Source of the DNA: an uncultured Muribaculaceae bacterium
Lineage (GTDB): Bacteria; Bacteroidota; Bacteroidia; Bacteroidales; Muribaculaceae
DNA: 9,948 nt
Reading direction: 5' to 3'
NCBI GenBank assembly: GCA_910579605.1
Contig: CAJTUG010000049.1
Coordinates: 1-9,948, forward strand
Under the pieces are notes generated by a model. The model was given only the letters and a program-made list of their open reading frames with translations, made no database searches and was not told the origin of the DNA. Shown here in pieces: positions 1 to 6,746 of the stretch (positions within the stretch are counted from its first letter, which is position 1; each line of letters starts with the position of its first letter). The translations under genes and the position numbers were made by a program.

Positions 1-516
1 ATTTCAAATCTACAGAGGCAAGTTCTCTATACAGAAAAAGAAGTGGGAATGCCAAAAGTAGAATGTGCTGCCCGCAGGCTTATGGATCAAAATAGCAACG
101 TGAGAATAGAAACTGTCTATGATCAACTTTGTGCCGATAATGCGACAGAGCTTATAGGCAGTGTGGATCTGGTTATGGACTGCACAGATAATTTTGCTGT
201 GCGATTTCTCATAGACGATACTTGCGCCGCTTTGAACAAACCTTGGATTTATGGATCTATAGGTTGTTTCTGTGGCCAGGTAAGCGTGTTTGGCCATACA
301 AGCGGCCGGCGTTACAGCCACTTGTATCCCGACCGTGAAAGCCTGTCGGCAATTCCCCCGTCCTCAGCAGGCGTCATAGGACCTGTCCCTGGTGTCATCG
401 GGTCTATTCAAGCATCTGAGGCTATAAAACTTATCGCCGGTTTCGGCCAATTATTAGAAAATAAACTGTTTACTATAGATTTAGAATCGCTTAGATCTAT
501 GGTTATAGATTTTTAA
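1..516 (+). CDS. thiF: ThiF-like adenylyltransferase, 3' part only (5' end outside window)
   Basis: The frame is open from base 1, so this is the C-terminal 171 residues of a longer protein; roughly 60 residues with the GxGGxG nucleotide-binding loop should lie upstream. ThiF adenylates the C-terminal glycine of the sulfur carrier ThiS in the cytoplasm, for thiazole synthesis. Visible E1-like motifs are NLQRQ with a following VLYTE (fragment residues 3-12), DCTDNF (60-65), a YGSIG..GQVSVF segment, and the GVIGPVPGVIGSIQASEAIKL helix region. The family relatives MoeB and HesA share these motifs; the neighbours tenA and thiD favour ThiF. Oddly, the usual CxxC zinc ligands are absent (RRYSHLYP where CYRCLFP-like sequence is usual). 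The cysteine that forms the acyl-disulfide in E. coli ThiF is replaced (PPSSAGV), and the C-terminal second CxxC tail is missing. The methyltransferase follows after 13 bp. Confidence 0.85.
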   Translation: MSNLQRQVLYTEKEVGMPKVECAARRLMDQNSNVRIETVYDQLCADNATELIGSVDLVMDCTDNFAVRFLIDDTCAALNKPWIYGSIGCFCGQVSVFGHTSGRRYSHLYPDRESLSAIPPSSAGVIGPVPGVIGSIQASEAIKLIAGFGQLLENKLFTIDLESLRSMVIDF

Positions 517-529
517 CGACATATCAAAA

Positions 530-1231
530 ATGGGCAAAGGATTTGATGAATACGCATCGGAATACGATGCTTGGTTCTTAGAAAATAAAAATGTCTTGGA
601 ATCGGAGGTGAAATTGGTGGCGGCTACTCTTCCAAAAGAAGGAAATATCCTCTCTGTTGGATGCGGCAGCGGCCTTTTTGAAAAAATATTGCGTGAAGAT
701 TACGGAATTGATATCCGAAATGGCGTAGAGCCTTCTGCTTCTATGGCTGCTATTGCAAGAAAAAGGGGGATGACAGTAATTGAATCTACTGCAGAAGATT
801 TTGATTATCTTAATGGAGTATACGACACAGTGCTGTTCAACGGCTGCCCCGGATACATCAACGACCTTAATCTGGTAATTAAAAAAGTATACGAAGCTCT
901 TCCGCAAGGCGGACGCATAATACTGGTAGATATTCCCAAAGAAAGTTCATATGGCTTGCTCTATAACCTTGCCAAAGCTTTAGGAACATGGGAACACCCA
1001 CTTCTGGAAGGAGTAAAGCCTTCAAATCCCTATCCAATTGAACTTGTAAATGTGGCCAATTGGCGCACAACGGCAGAAAAAGTGGAAATGTTGGAGGCAA
1101 ATGGTTTTAAAAATATTGATTTCATGCAAACCCTCACTGCTCATCCTATGTATACCAATGATGTTGCCGAAGAGCCTACAGCCGGGTTCTGTTCCGGAGA
1201 TTACGTGGCAATAATCGCCTATAAATTATGA
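530..1231 (+). CDS. Class I SAM-dependent methyltransferase, substrate unknown
   Basis: A 233-residue cytoplasmic protein with a Rossmann-type methyltransferase fold. Motif I reads LSVGCGSG (residues 41-48). An acidic residue ending strand 2 lies in GVEPS (E67), where it would bind the SAM ribose. Motif II-like sequence is DTVLFNG (99-105), and the post-II/III region is LPQGGRIILVDIP (124-136). The N-terminal FDEYASEYDAWF helix resembles UbiE/BioC-type enzymes. The C-terminal third (about 140-233) should hold the substrate cap and matches nothing I recognise. The start ATG lies 13 bp after the thiF stop, and its stop overlaps the tenA start as ATGA, so it sits inside the thiamine operon. No methyltransferase is needed in the standard thiamine pathway, so its substrate is open; a pyrimidine, a thiamine-related compound or an unrelated metabolite are all possible. 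The class is sure, the role is not. Confidence 0.85.
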   Translation: MGKGFDEYASEYDAWFLENKNVLESEVKLVAATLPKEGNILSVGCGSGLFEKILREDYGIDIRNGVEPSASMAAIARKRGMTVIESTAEDFDYLNGVYDTVLFNGCPGYINDLNLVIKKVYEALPQGGRIILVDIPKESSYGLLYNLAKALGTWEHPLLEGVKPSNPYPIELVNVANWRTTAEKVEMLEANGFKNIDFMQTLTAHPMYTNDVAEEPTAGFCSGDYVAIIAYKL

Positions 1232-1890
1232 ATGAAATAAACAATAGTTCTTGGACCGACCAAGCATGGGAAAAGTCTTATCATATATATAAGGCTATAC
1301 TTGGGCAGCCATTTGTGCAAAGCCTTGCCGACGGAACTTTGCCAAAGGAAATTTTTGAGCGTTATATTGCTCAAGATAGTCTTTACCTTAATACCTATTC
1401 TAAAGTTTTGTCTCATATAGCATCGCGTTTGAACGACACTGACATGTCGGAAGCTTTTATGCATTTTGCGCTCGACGGTGTAGCTGTAGAACGTGATTTA
1501 CATGCTCGTTTTCTGTCGGGAAAAACTGCATACATGTCTCCTTCATGCCTTTTGTATACATCGTTGCTAAATGCCCAGGCTACGGCTCCGGTTGAAGTGG
1601 AAGCGGCGGCGGTTCTGCCATGCTTTTGGATATATCAAGAAGTAGGGAAGCACATAGCGTCAATAAGTAATTCCGATAACCCGTACTCAAAATGGATAGA
1701 GACATATTCTGATGAAGCATTCGCAAAGTCTACAAATTTGGCAAAAAATATATGCGATAAACTTGCAAAAAATGCTTCTGAAAGAGTAAGACAACGGATG
1801 ACAGAAATATTTGTGGAATGCACACGCATGGAGTGGCTATTTTGGCATGGTGCTTATATTGATTTAAAATGGCCGCAAGAAATTATATGA
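1228..1890 (+). CDS. tenA: TenA family aminopyrimidine aminohydrolase / thiaminase II
   Basis: A 220-residue, all-helical cytoplasmic enzyme that hydrolyses amino- or formylaminopyrimidine from degraded thiamine to HMP, which ThiD then phosphorylates. The full active site known from Bacillus subtilis TenA can be lined up by eye: D50 and Y53 in QDSLYL, Y110 in LLYTS, the nucleophile C132 in LPCFWIY, Y160 in WIETY, and E202 with F205 in RMEWLFW. The length is close to the usual 220-236 residues, so the gene appears intact. The ATG at 1228 overlaps the methyltransferase stop by 4 bases (ATGA), which suggests coupled translation; there is no Shine-Dalgarno sequence. thiD follows after 22 bp. The presence of the cysteine places it in the TenA_C rather than the TenA_E group. 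Confidence 0.95.
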   Translation: MNEINNSSWTDQAWEKSYHIYKAILGQPFVQSLADGTLPKEIFERYIAQDSLYLNTYSKVLSHIASRLNDTDMSEAFMHFALDGVAVERDLHARFLSGKTAYMSPSCLLYTSLLNAQATAPVEVEAAAVLPCFWIYQEVGKHIASISNSDNPYSKWIETYSDEAFAKSTNLAKNICDKLAKNASERVRQRMTEIFVECTRMEWLFWHGAYIDLKWPQEII

Positions 1891-1912
1891 AATAACTAAA
1901 CTGAAACAAAAT

Positions 1913-2731
1913 ATGAAAAGATATAATACAGCCTTGACCATAGCCGGTTCCGACCCGTCAGGCGGTGCCGGCTTGCAAGCCGATCTAAAAACGTTTTCGG
2001 CTCTTGGTGTATATGGCACATCGGCTGTTGTGGCTGTAGTAGACGAAAACACATGCGGGGTTTACGATGTTCATGCTGTTCCCGATAAAATTGTTGCCGG
2101 ACAAATACGGTCCGTTTTGTCCGACATTGGAGCAGACGCTGTAAAGATAGGCATGCTTCATAGCTCATCGCTTATAAGGACGGTCTTGTCAACACTCAAA
2201 GAATATCCATCTGTAAAGAATATTGTTCTTGATCCTGTGATGGTTGCAACCTCAGGAGACCCGTTGCTCCAACAAGAAGCTATTGCCACTCTCCGCGATG
2301 AATTAATGCCATATTGCCGTGTTATAACCCCTAATCTTCCGGAAGCTTCAATTCTTCTGGGCACTCAACTCAATGCTCAGAGCCAATTGGAAGAGGCTGC
2401 AAGAGCGCTGTCAGAGCTTTGCCATGATTCGAAAGTTTCGGTAATGCTTAAAGCAGGACATCTTGAAAATGAGAATATAATAGATATTTTCTATAATGCG
2501 GAAACAGGAAAAATTCTCCGTCTTGAATCTAAGAAAGTCAATACTCCCAATACGCATGGCACTGGCTGTACGCTCTCCTCTGCAATTGCGGCTTCATTGG
2601 CAAAAGGTATGGACTTAGACAATGCTGTCGCTAATGCAAAGAAATACATCAATAGTGCTATAAGTGCTGGTGCTGAATATAGTATAGGCAAAGGTCATGG
2701 ACCGGTGTTCCATTTCTTCGGCCTTTGGTAA
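1913..2731 (+). CDS. thiD: Hydroxymethylpyrimidine / phosphomethylpyrimidine kinase ThiD
   Basis: A 272-residue ribokinase-family enzyme that phosphorylates HMP and then HMP-P to HMP-PP, the pyrimidine half used by ThiE. Motifs run in the expected order: AGSDPSGGAGLQAD at 11-24, a DENT segment at 43-46 where ThiD proteins often read QNT, ADAVKIGML at 75-82, LDPVMVATSGDPLL at 106-119, ITPNLPEA at 138-145, LKAGH at 179-183, and the anion-hole and catalytic HGTGCTLSSAIA at 215-226 with C219. The length is typical of a stand-alone kinase, with no ThiE or TenA fusion. It is the last gene of the thiamine operon. It follows tenA by 22 bp and is followed 28 bp later by a strong terminator. The leader before the ATG is A-rich without Shine-Dalgarno. 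Confidence 0.96.
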   Translation: MKRYNTALTIAGSDPSGGAGLQADLKTFSALGVYGTSAVVAVVDENTCGVYDVHAVPDKIVAGQIRSVLSDIGADAVKIGMLHSSSLIRTVLSTLKEYPSVKNIVLDPVMVATSGDPLLQQEAIATLRDELMPYCRVITPNLPEASILLGTQLNAQSQLEEAARALSELCHDSKVSVMLKAGHLENENIIDIFYNAETGKILRLESKKVNTPNTHGTGCTLSSAIAASLAKGMDLDNAVANAKKYINSAISAGAEYSIGKGHGPVFHFFGLW

Positions 2732-2759
2732 AAGCAACAAAGAATACATTTCTTCTCGG

Positions 2760-2801
2760 CAAGCAGGTAAACAATTGGATTTACCTGCTTGTTTTGATTT
2801 T
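2760..2801 (+). terminator. Rho-independent terminator of the thiamine operon
   Basis: A perfect 12-bp inverted repeat (arms 2760-2771 and 2780-2791, arm CAAGCAGGTAAA) encloses an 8-nt loop and is followed directly by a T-rich run (TTTTGATTTT). It lies 28 bp past the thiD stop. The upstream flank is not A-rich, so it should act on the plus strand only. It also argues that translation of cysE does not begin at the in-frame TTG near 2725. Confidence 0.85.
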
Positions 2802-2826
2802 ATCTCACCAAATATTGCATCATGTT

Positions 2827-3648
2827 ATGAGTCTGATAGTAAACCACACATCAAATAGTATTTCTTTTAACATTGCCGATAAGGATATAACCGACTGCAA
2901 TTCGCCTTTGCCCTCGCACAGTGTCGTGAAAGATATTGCCCAGATTTGCCGTCGTTTTTTCTTCAAAGGGTATTATGGTTCGTCGCCCGATGATTTCAGC
3001 CGCTTAAAATCATTGCTAATCAATCAGATGTCTTTAGTAATAGAAAATGAATTAAGTTGCCGTGAAACTGCCGATAAATTCATGTCGATGCTGCCGGATT
3101 TGAAAGATATGCTGTGTACCGACGTTGAAGCAACATACAATGGAGATCCGGCAGCCACCGGATTCAGCGAGGTCGTTCTTTGCTATCCCGGTATATACGC
3201 AATAACGAACCATCGCATTGCCCATGCACTGCATACTTTGGACGTTCCTCTTATTCCTCGCATGATTAGCGAGCAAGCCCATAGCGTCACCGGAATAGAC
3301 ATCCATCCTGCCGCCAACATTGGACCGGAGTTTATGATAGACCATGGAACCGGTGTCGTCATAGGCGCAACCTGTGTCATTGGGCGTCATGTCAAAATAT
3401 ATCAAGGAGTAACTCTCGGGGCACGAAGCTTCGAAACAGACGATAACGGAAATCCTGTCAAGGGTCTTCCAAGGCATCCATTGGTAGAAGACAATGTTGT
3501 CATATATTCAAATGCAACCATTTTGGGTAGAGTAACTATCGGGAAAGGTGCTGTTATTGGTGGCAACGTATGGCTCACACGCAATGTTTTGCCGGGAGAG
3601 AAAATAGTTCAGGCAGAACCCGAAAAGTTAATTCGTTCAATCAAATAA
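2827..3648 (+). CDS. cysE: Serine O-acetyltransferase (CysE/EpsC type)
   Basis: Makes O-acetyl-L-serine from serine and acetyl-CoA, the committed step of cysteine synthesis, in the cytoplasm. From the ATG at 2827 it is 273 residues: an N-terminal helical domain (about 30-150), then a left-handed beta-helix of hexapeptide repeats (about 155-265). The catalytic dyad region is visible as IDHGTG (D172, H173), with the second histidine in LPRHP (H217). IYQGVTLGA (191-199) and the GKGAVIGGNVWLTRNV coil (239-254) complete the signature. The frame stays open upstream to a TTG at 2725, but that extension runs through the thiD terminator hairpin, so the ATG is preferred. No clear promoter is seen in 2792-2826. 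cysK follows after 17 bp, forming a cysE-cysK unit. Confidence 0.93.
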   Translation: MSLIVNHTSNSISFNIADKDITDCNSPLPSHSVVKDIAQICRRFFFKGYYGSSPDDFSRLKSLLINQMSLVIENELSCRETADKFMSMLPDLKDMLCTDVEATYNGDPAATGFSEVVLCYPGIYAITNHRIAHALHTLDVPLIPRMISEQAHSVTGIDIHPAANIGPEFMIDHGTGVVIGATCVIGRHVKIYQGVTLGARSFETDDNGNPVKGLPRHPLVEDNVVIYSNATILGRVTIGKGAVIGGNVWLTRNVLPGEKIVQAEPEKLIRSIK

Positions 3649-3665
3649 ATATATAAGTAACTATT

Positions 3666-4610
3666 ATGAATGTTTCTACCAATCTACTTCAACTGATAGG
3701 CAACACACCTTTGCTTGAAATATCTGCCATAGAAAAATTATTAAAACTCAAAGCACGTGTATTAGTCAAGATAGAATCGTTTAATCCCGGAGGAAGTGTC
3801 AAAGATCGTGCGGCGCTGTCAATGATAGAAAATGCCGAAAAATTTGGCCATCTGAAGCCTGGAGGAACAATAATAGAACCTACGAGCGGAAATACTGGTA
3901 TTGGACTTGCATGGATTTCCGCAATAAAAGGATATAAGCTTATCCTCACAATGCCCGAGACTATGAGTGAAGAAAGAAAACAAATTCTTCGTGCCTATGG
4001 TGCGGAATTAGTGCTTACCTCTGGCAAAGATGGAATGAAAGGAGCTATTGCCGAAGCAGAAAGGTTGTACAAAGAAACTCCGGGGGCTATTATAATGCAA
4101 CAATTTGAGAATCCGGCCAATCCTTTGGCTCACGAATTAAACACCGCCTACGAAATTTGGCGAGATACCGATGGAGTAGTGGATATATTTGTTGCAGGAG
4201 TGGGTACCGGAGGTACTATATCTGGTACAGGAAAAGGACTTAAACAACACAATCCCGATATAAAAATTGTGGGCGTAGAACCCGCGTCATCGCCCGTCTT
4301 AGAAGGAGGTAAAGCCAGAAGCCATAAAATTCAAGGTATTGGAGCAGGTTTTGTACCTCTTAATTATGATTCTGGAATTGTCGATAGAATAGTAGCTGTA
4401 TCCGATTCCGATGCAGCCCTATATTCTCGCATCTTGGCCAGACACGAAGGGTTATTGGCCGGTTACTCGTCGGGAGCCGCGTTGTATGCCGCTGTTTCTT
4501 TAGCTAAAGAAAAGGAAAATGAAGGTAAAACCATTGTTGCGCTTTTGCCGGATACAGGAGAAAGATATCTCTCTACCGGTCTTTTTAGGGACAACGAGGA
4601 TTGCCGATAA
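3666..4610 (+). CDS. cysK: Cysteine synthase A (O-acetylserine sulfhydrylase)
   Basis: A PLP-dependent cytoplasmic enzyme that replaces the acetate of O-acetylserine with sulfide to give cysteine. It is 314 residues, the usual size. The PLP lysine is K46 in NPGGSVKDRA (40-49), the substrate loop is PTSGNTG (72-78), and the phosphate-binding glycine loop is GVGTGGT (178-184). QQFENPANP (145-153), HKIQGIGAGFVP (220-231), AGYSSGAA (265-272) and LLPDTGERYLST (293-304) are all typical of CysK rather than cystathionine beta-synthase or CysM. CysE next to it supplies the substrate and in many bacteria binds CysK as the cysteine synthase complex. The protein has a short C-terminal tail (LFRDNEDCR). 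Its stop lies 5 bp from the stop of the convergent VanZ-like gene, with no terminator hairpin between them. Confidence 0.96.
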   Translation: MNVSTNLLQLIGNTPLLEISAIEKLLKLKARVLVKIESFNPGGSVKDRAALSMIENAEKFGHLKPGGTIIEPTSGNTGIGLAWISAIKGYKLILTMPETMSEERKQILRAYGAELVLTSGKDGMKGAIAEAERLYKETPGAIIMQQFENPANPLAHELNTAYEIWRDTDGVVDIFVAGVGTGGTISGTGKGLKQHNPDIKIVGVEPASSPVLEGGKARSHKIQGIGAGFVPLNYDSGIVDRIVAVSDSDAALYSRILARHEGLLAGYSSGAALYAAVSLAKEKENEGKTIVALLPDTGERYLSTGLFRDNEDCR

Positions 4611-4615
4611 TCACG

Positions 4616-5011
4616 TCAACGTATTCTCAGAACTTTCATAATTACAGGTGGCGCCATGACGACCGCGATTGCAATGCCGCTGAAATCGGCTATCGCATCC
4701 CAGACCTCTGCTGCACGGGTCTCTGTGAAAAGTGCTTGCGCTATTTCATCGGCTACAGCAAAAATTGCAATGAAAGCGGCATAAACAAGTATCTTCTTCC
4801 TTAGCATAGGCAATGCTACCCGGTTGGCTCTCTCATAGTCAAAGGCAAGAGCCCCTGTTACGCCACCAAACATTATCGCGTGGATAAGTTTGTCAATGTG
4901 AGGAAAAAAAGACATGTCAACATCGGGTGTTGGATTAGATGCAAGAGTCGCATACAATATCAGGGCAATGCAAATACCGGAAGGCCACCATTTTGAAATG
5001 AACTGTATCAT
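4616..5011 (-). CDS. VanZ-like family membrane protein
   Basis: A 131-residue protein with about four hydrophobic segments (roughly 9-25, 42-57, 73-95, 107-125), so it should sit in the inner membrane. It carries the VanZ-family pattern: DKLIHAIMFGG (40-50) with the D-K..H signature, DYERA (58-62), then DEIAQALF (88-95), a basic residue (R99) and a D.IADFSG motif (105-112), where many family members read D..AN..G. VanZ is known from teicoplanin resistance clusters, but most chromosomal VanZ-like proteins have no assigned function. It is the last gene of a probable three-gene minus-strand unit, 24 bp after the M23-like gene. Its coding end nearly touches the cysK stop. The family call is fairly secure; no function should be inferred from the name. 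Confidence 0.8.
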   Translation of the reverse strand: MIQFISKWWPSGICIALILYATLASNPTPDVDMSFFPHIDKLIHAIMFGGVTGALAFDYERANRVALPMLRKKILVYAAFIAIFAVADEIAQALFTETRAAEVWDAIADFSGIAIAVVMAPPVIMKVLRIR

Positions 5012-5035
5012 TTCCGATATAAGGTATTTTAGTTG

Positions 5036-5836
5036 TTAAAAAGCAATATATTCTCGTGCGTCCAACGCCGAACCGTTATGCCAAAGTTCAAAAATTGCGT
5101 CGTAAGTAGACGACGAATGAGCGATTCTTTGTCCTGGAAGCACCTTAGAACCTTTGTTTACAAATACTTCTCCGAGCCCCGAGTAGATGCTTATGAAATC
5201 GTTTGGATGTTGGATAGTAACTGAAAATAATCCGTCGGGCAGCGCATCTACTGCTACCACACTCCCACGGCAAACCGAAGATATGGGGATTATGCGCCCG
5301 GTTCTTATTGATAATGCGTCTTTGCCTGTATTTGGTACGATATCCACAGAACCGTTAACAGGCGTATAGAAAACCATTCCTTCGGCAGCTATCGGGGCCA
5401 AAACCGAAAGGTTGAATCTCTCTTCTTCTCTGTATTTTTCCACAAAGAGCCGTTCTGTATCCGATGATCCCAAAAGTGTATCGGCAGGTAATACGACCGA
5501 CGTTACGCTGTCGGGGTTAATTTCGTCTTTCATAACTGCAATAAGATTGGCTATATAAGCTTGGTTCTTCTTTGAAGCTTGTTCAAGGGAATCAAGCTTA
5601 ACGGCCGTTTCAAGATATGCAGCTCTGAGGTCGCCTTTCAATGCACCGGGAAAAAGCTGTCTTAAGGGTGTAAAGGCCATTATAACCCAAATCAACGCGC
5701 AAACAGCACTCATAGAGGCTATAGACACCAAGATAACCCTCGCTCGGGTCATCCTTATGGACCATACACGGTTGAATGTGTTCTCTGCTATGAAATCTAA
5801 CCTGTAATATCGCGGATTTCTCGTTTTTTGCGGCAT
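5036..5836 (-). CDS. Membrane-anchored M23/LytM-like protein lacking metal ligands
   Basis: 266 residues: a basic cytoplasmic N-terminus (1-32, with YYRLDFIAENTFNRVWSIRM), one transmembrane segment (about 33-54), the motif FTPLRQLFPG (55-64), a probable short coiled coil (about 68-105), and a C-terminal LytM-like beta domain (about 155-266). The order matches a Bacteroidota family of M23 metallopeptidases anchored in the inner membrane with the domain in the periplasm. The end FELWHNG..LDAREYIAF corresponds to the usual HLHFELW.NG..VDP..YI.F. In this copy the HxxxD zinc motif reads as ALSIRTG and the final HxH as AIFEL, so neither zinc-ligand pair is present. It is therefore likely a non-catalytic scaffold or activator, in the manner of EnvC-type LytM proteins, rather than an endopeptidase. 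It starts 17 bp after the DA1-like gene. Confidence 0.8.
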   Translation of the reverse strand: MPQKTRNPRYYRLDFIAENTFNRVWSIRMTRARVILVSIASMSAVCALIWVIMAFTPLRQLFPGALKGDLRAAYLETAVKLDSLEQASKKNQAYIANLIAVMKDEINPDSVTSVVLPADTLLGSSDTERLFVEKYREEERFNLSVLAPIAAEGMVFYTPVNGSVDIVPNTGKDALSIRTGRIIPISSVCRGSVVAVDALPDGLFSVTIQHPNDFISIYSGLGEVFVNKGSKVLPGQRIAHSSSTYDAIFELWHNGSALDAREYIAF

Positions 5837-5853
5837 AATTCAATTGGTGATTA

Positions 5854-6630
5854 TTAGCAGCTATATTTAAGTAATGATTTAACCACAGTATCCCATCCGT
5901 AAACATCATGTACTACTTTTAATTCCCTGAATGCTACACCATAGGCTGGGTCAGGATTTTCCATGAGCGTTTTAAGACGCACAAGCGCCTCGCTACGATC
6001 TATTTGGAGAAGTACCTCGTAAGAACCGAGGTTGCAGAATCCTTCTGAGTACTCATAGGGCGCATTTATATTGTAATGGTATTGCCAAAGGTGGAGTAAT
6101 TCGTGAGAAAGAGTCTCGGCAATCCCAAGTTTAGATTGCTGGCTCATCAAGTCAATCCGGTGTGGATTACCTTTACATGCCACACCGAGAGGCACTGTCT
6201 CAAAATCGTTCTGATAGCGCTGCTGCATGTGTTCGGCCGGAAGGAGGTTCATTTTAAATTCCGGTATGTATATTCCTCTTTCTTTGAAGAATTTTATTAT
6301 GAAAACAGCAATTTTTGTCAATTCATCAAAATTAATAGGTTTTGCGCATTCATAGCAGCAAAATCCAAAATGAGGCACAAGGACTTTGGCCCCATGAATA
6401 ATCCTATGGCAAAAACGGCAGTAGGTTATGTTGTGGTGCAAACAGGCTACATTGTTGTAGTTGTCGCAGCGGAAACCTGCAGGGTCTACTTGTTGTCCGC
6501 AAATCACGCAAGTTAAATCTTCTCCATCAACCGTAGAAGCTATCCTTAGAAAATTTCGCCCGGCCCTTGGCAATGGAGAACTGTCGTGCCGTGGTGATAT
6601 TATGTTGGCTGAATTGTGTTCTTGATTCAT
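5854..6630 (-). CDS. DA1-like zinc metallopeptidase with LIM-like double zinc finger
   Basis: 258 residues with no signal peptide or membrane segment, so probably cytoplasmic. An N-terminal tail (1-37) is followed by two zinc fingers spaced like a LIM domain: C41-x2-C44-x18-C63-x2-H66, then C71-x2-C74-x17-C92-x2-C95. The linker is 4 residues against the usual 2. After a linker comes a peptidase-like half with SHELLHLW (HExxH, H176, E177, H180). The sequence YSEGFCN (E196 is a candidate third ligand) and the C-terminal PDPAYGVAFRELKVV...YGW segment recall the EEG.CQ and YG.GFR.G motifs of plant DA1 peptidases, which are also LIM plus HExxH. In plants DA1 is a ubiquitin-activated peptidase; bacterial members have no role that I know of. 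It heads the unit with the M23-like and VanZ-like genes. The ATG at 6630 is the first good start. Family similarity is judged by eye. Confidence 0.75.
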   Translation of the reverse strand: MNQEHNSANIISPRHDSSPLPRAGRNFLRIASTVDGEDLTCVICGQQVDPAGFRCDNYNNVACLHHNITYCRFCHRIIHGAKVLVPHFGFCCYECAKPINFDELTKIAVFIIKFFKERGIYIPEFKMNLLPAEHMQQRYQNDFETVPLGVACKGNPHRIDLMSQQSKLGIAETLSHELLHLWQYHYNINAPYEYSEGFCNLGSYEVLLQIDRSEALVRLKTLMENPDPAYGVAFRELKVVHDVYGWDTVVKSLLKYSC

Positions 6631-6666
6631 GATTCGAGAGGATAAGTAGTGTGTTTGAAGCGTTAT

Positions 6667-6724
6667 AAGAAAACAGGGTTCAATAGAATTACAAGCCTTA
6701 AGCCTCTAAATCTATAAACCCTGC
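6667..6724 (-). terminator. Probable rho-independent terminator of fabD
   Basis: Read on the minus strand, CAGGGTTTATAG (6712-6723) pairs with CTATTGAACCCTG (6674-6686): a 7-bp stem, a small internal mismatch and a further 4 bp, around a 25-nt loop. A T-rich run (TTTTCTT, 6667-6673) follows. It lies 23 bp past the fabD stop. The large loop makes it less certain than the terminator after thiD. The rest of the gap 6631-6746 shows no clear TAnnTTTG promoter for the downstream DA1-like gene. Confidence 0.55.
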
Positions 6725-6746
6725 TTTAAAAATTTATTTGGTTGCT

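Noticed and set aside
1891..1912. TPP riboswitch or other RNA element in the thiamine operon
   Set aside because: All internal gaps are 22 bp or shorter; any riboswitch would be upstream of the window.
2725..2826. N-terminal extension of cysE from TTG at 2725
   Set aside because: It overlaps the thiD stop, would be translated through the terminator hairpin, and gives a hydrophobic sequence not expected for a serine acetyltransferase; the ATG at 2827 gives a normal protein.
4601..4804. 67-residue plus-strand frame overlapping the end of cysK
   Set aside because: It runs opposite the VanZ-like gene and shows only random composition with no domain.
6103..6516. 137-residue open frame on the plus strand opposite the DA1-like gene
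   Set aside because: The minus-strand frame has a coherent zinc-finger and HExxH pattern and operon context, while the plus frame has none.
6631..6746. Promoter for the DA1-like gene
   Set aside because: Apart from the fabD terminator stem-loop, no TAnnTTTG element at a suitable distance could be seen, so none is annotated.
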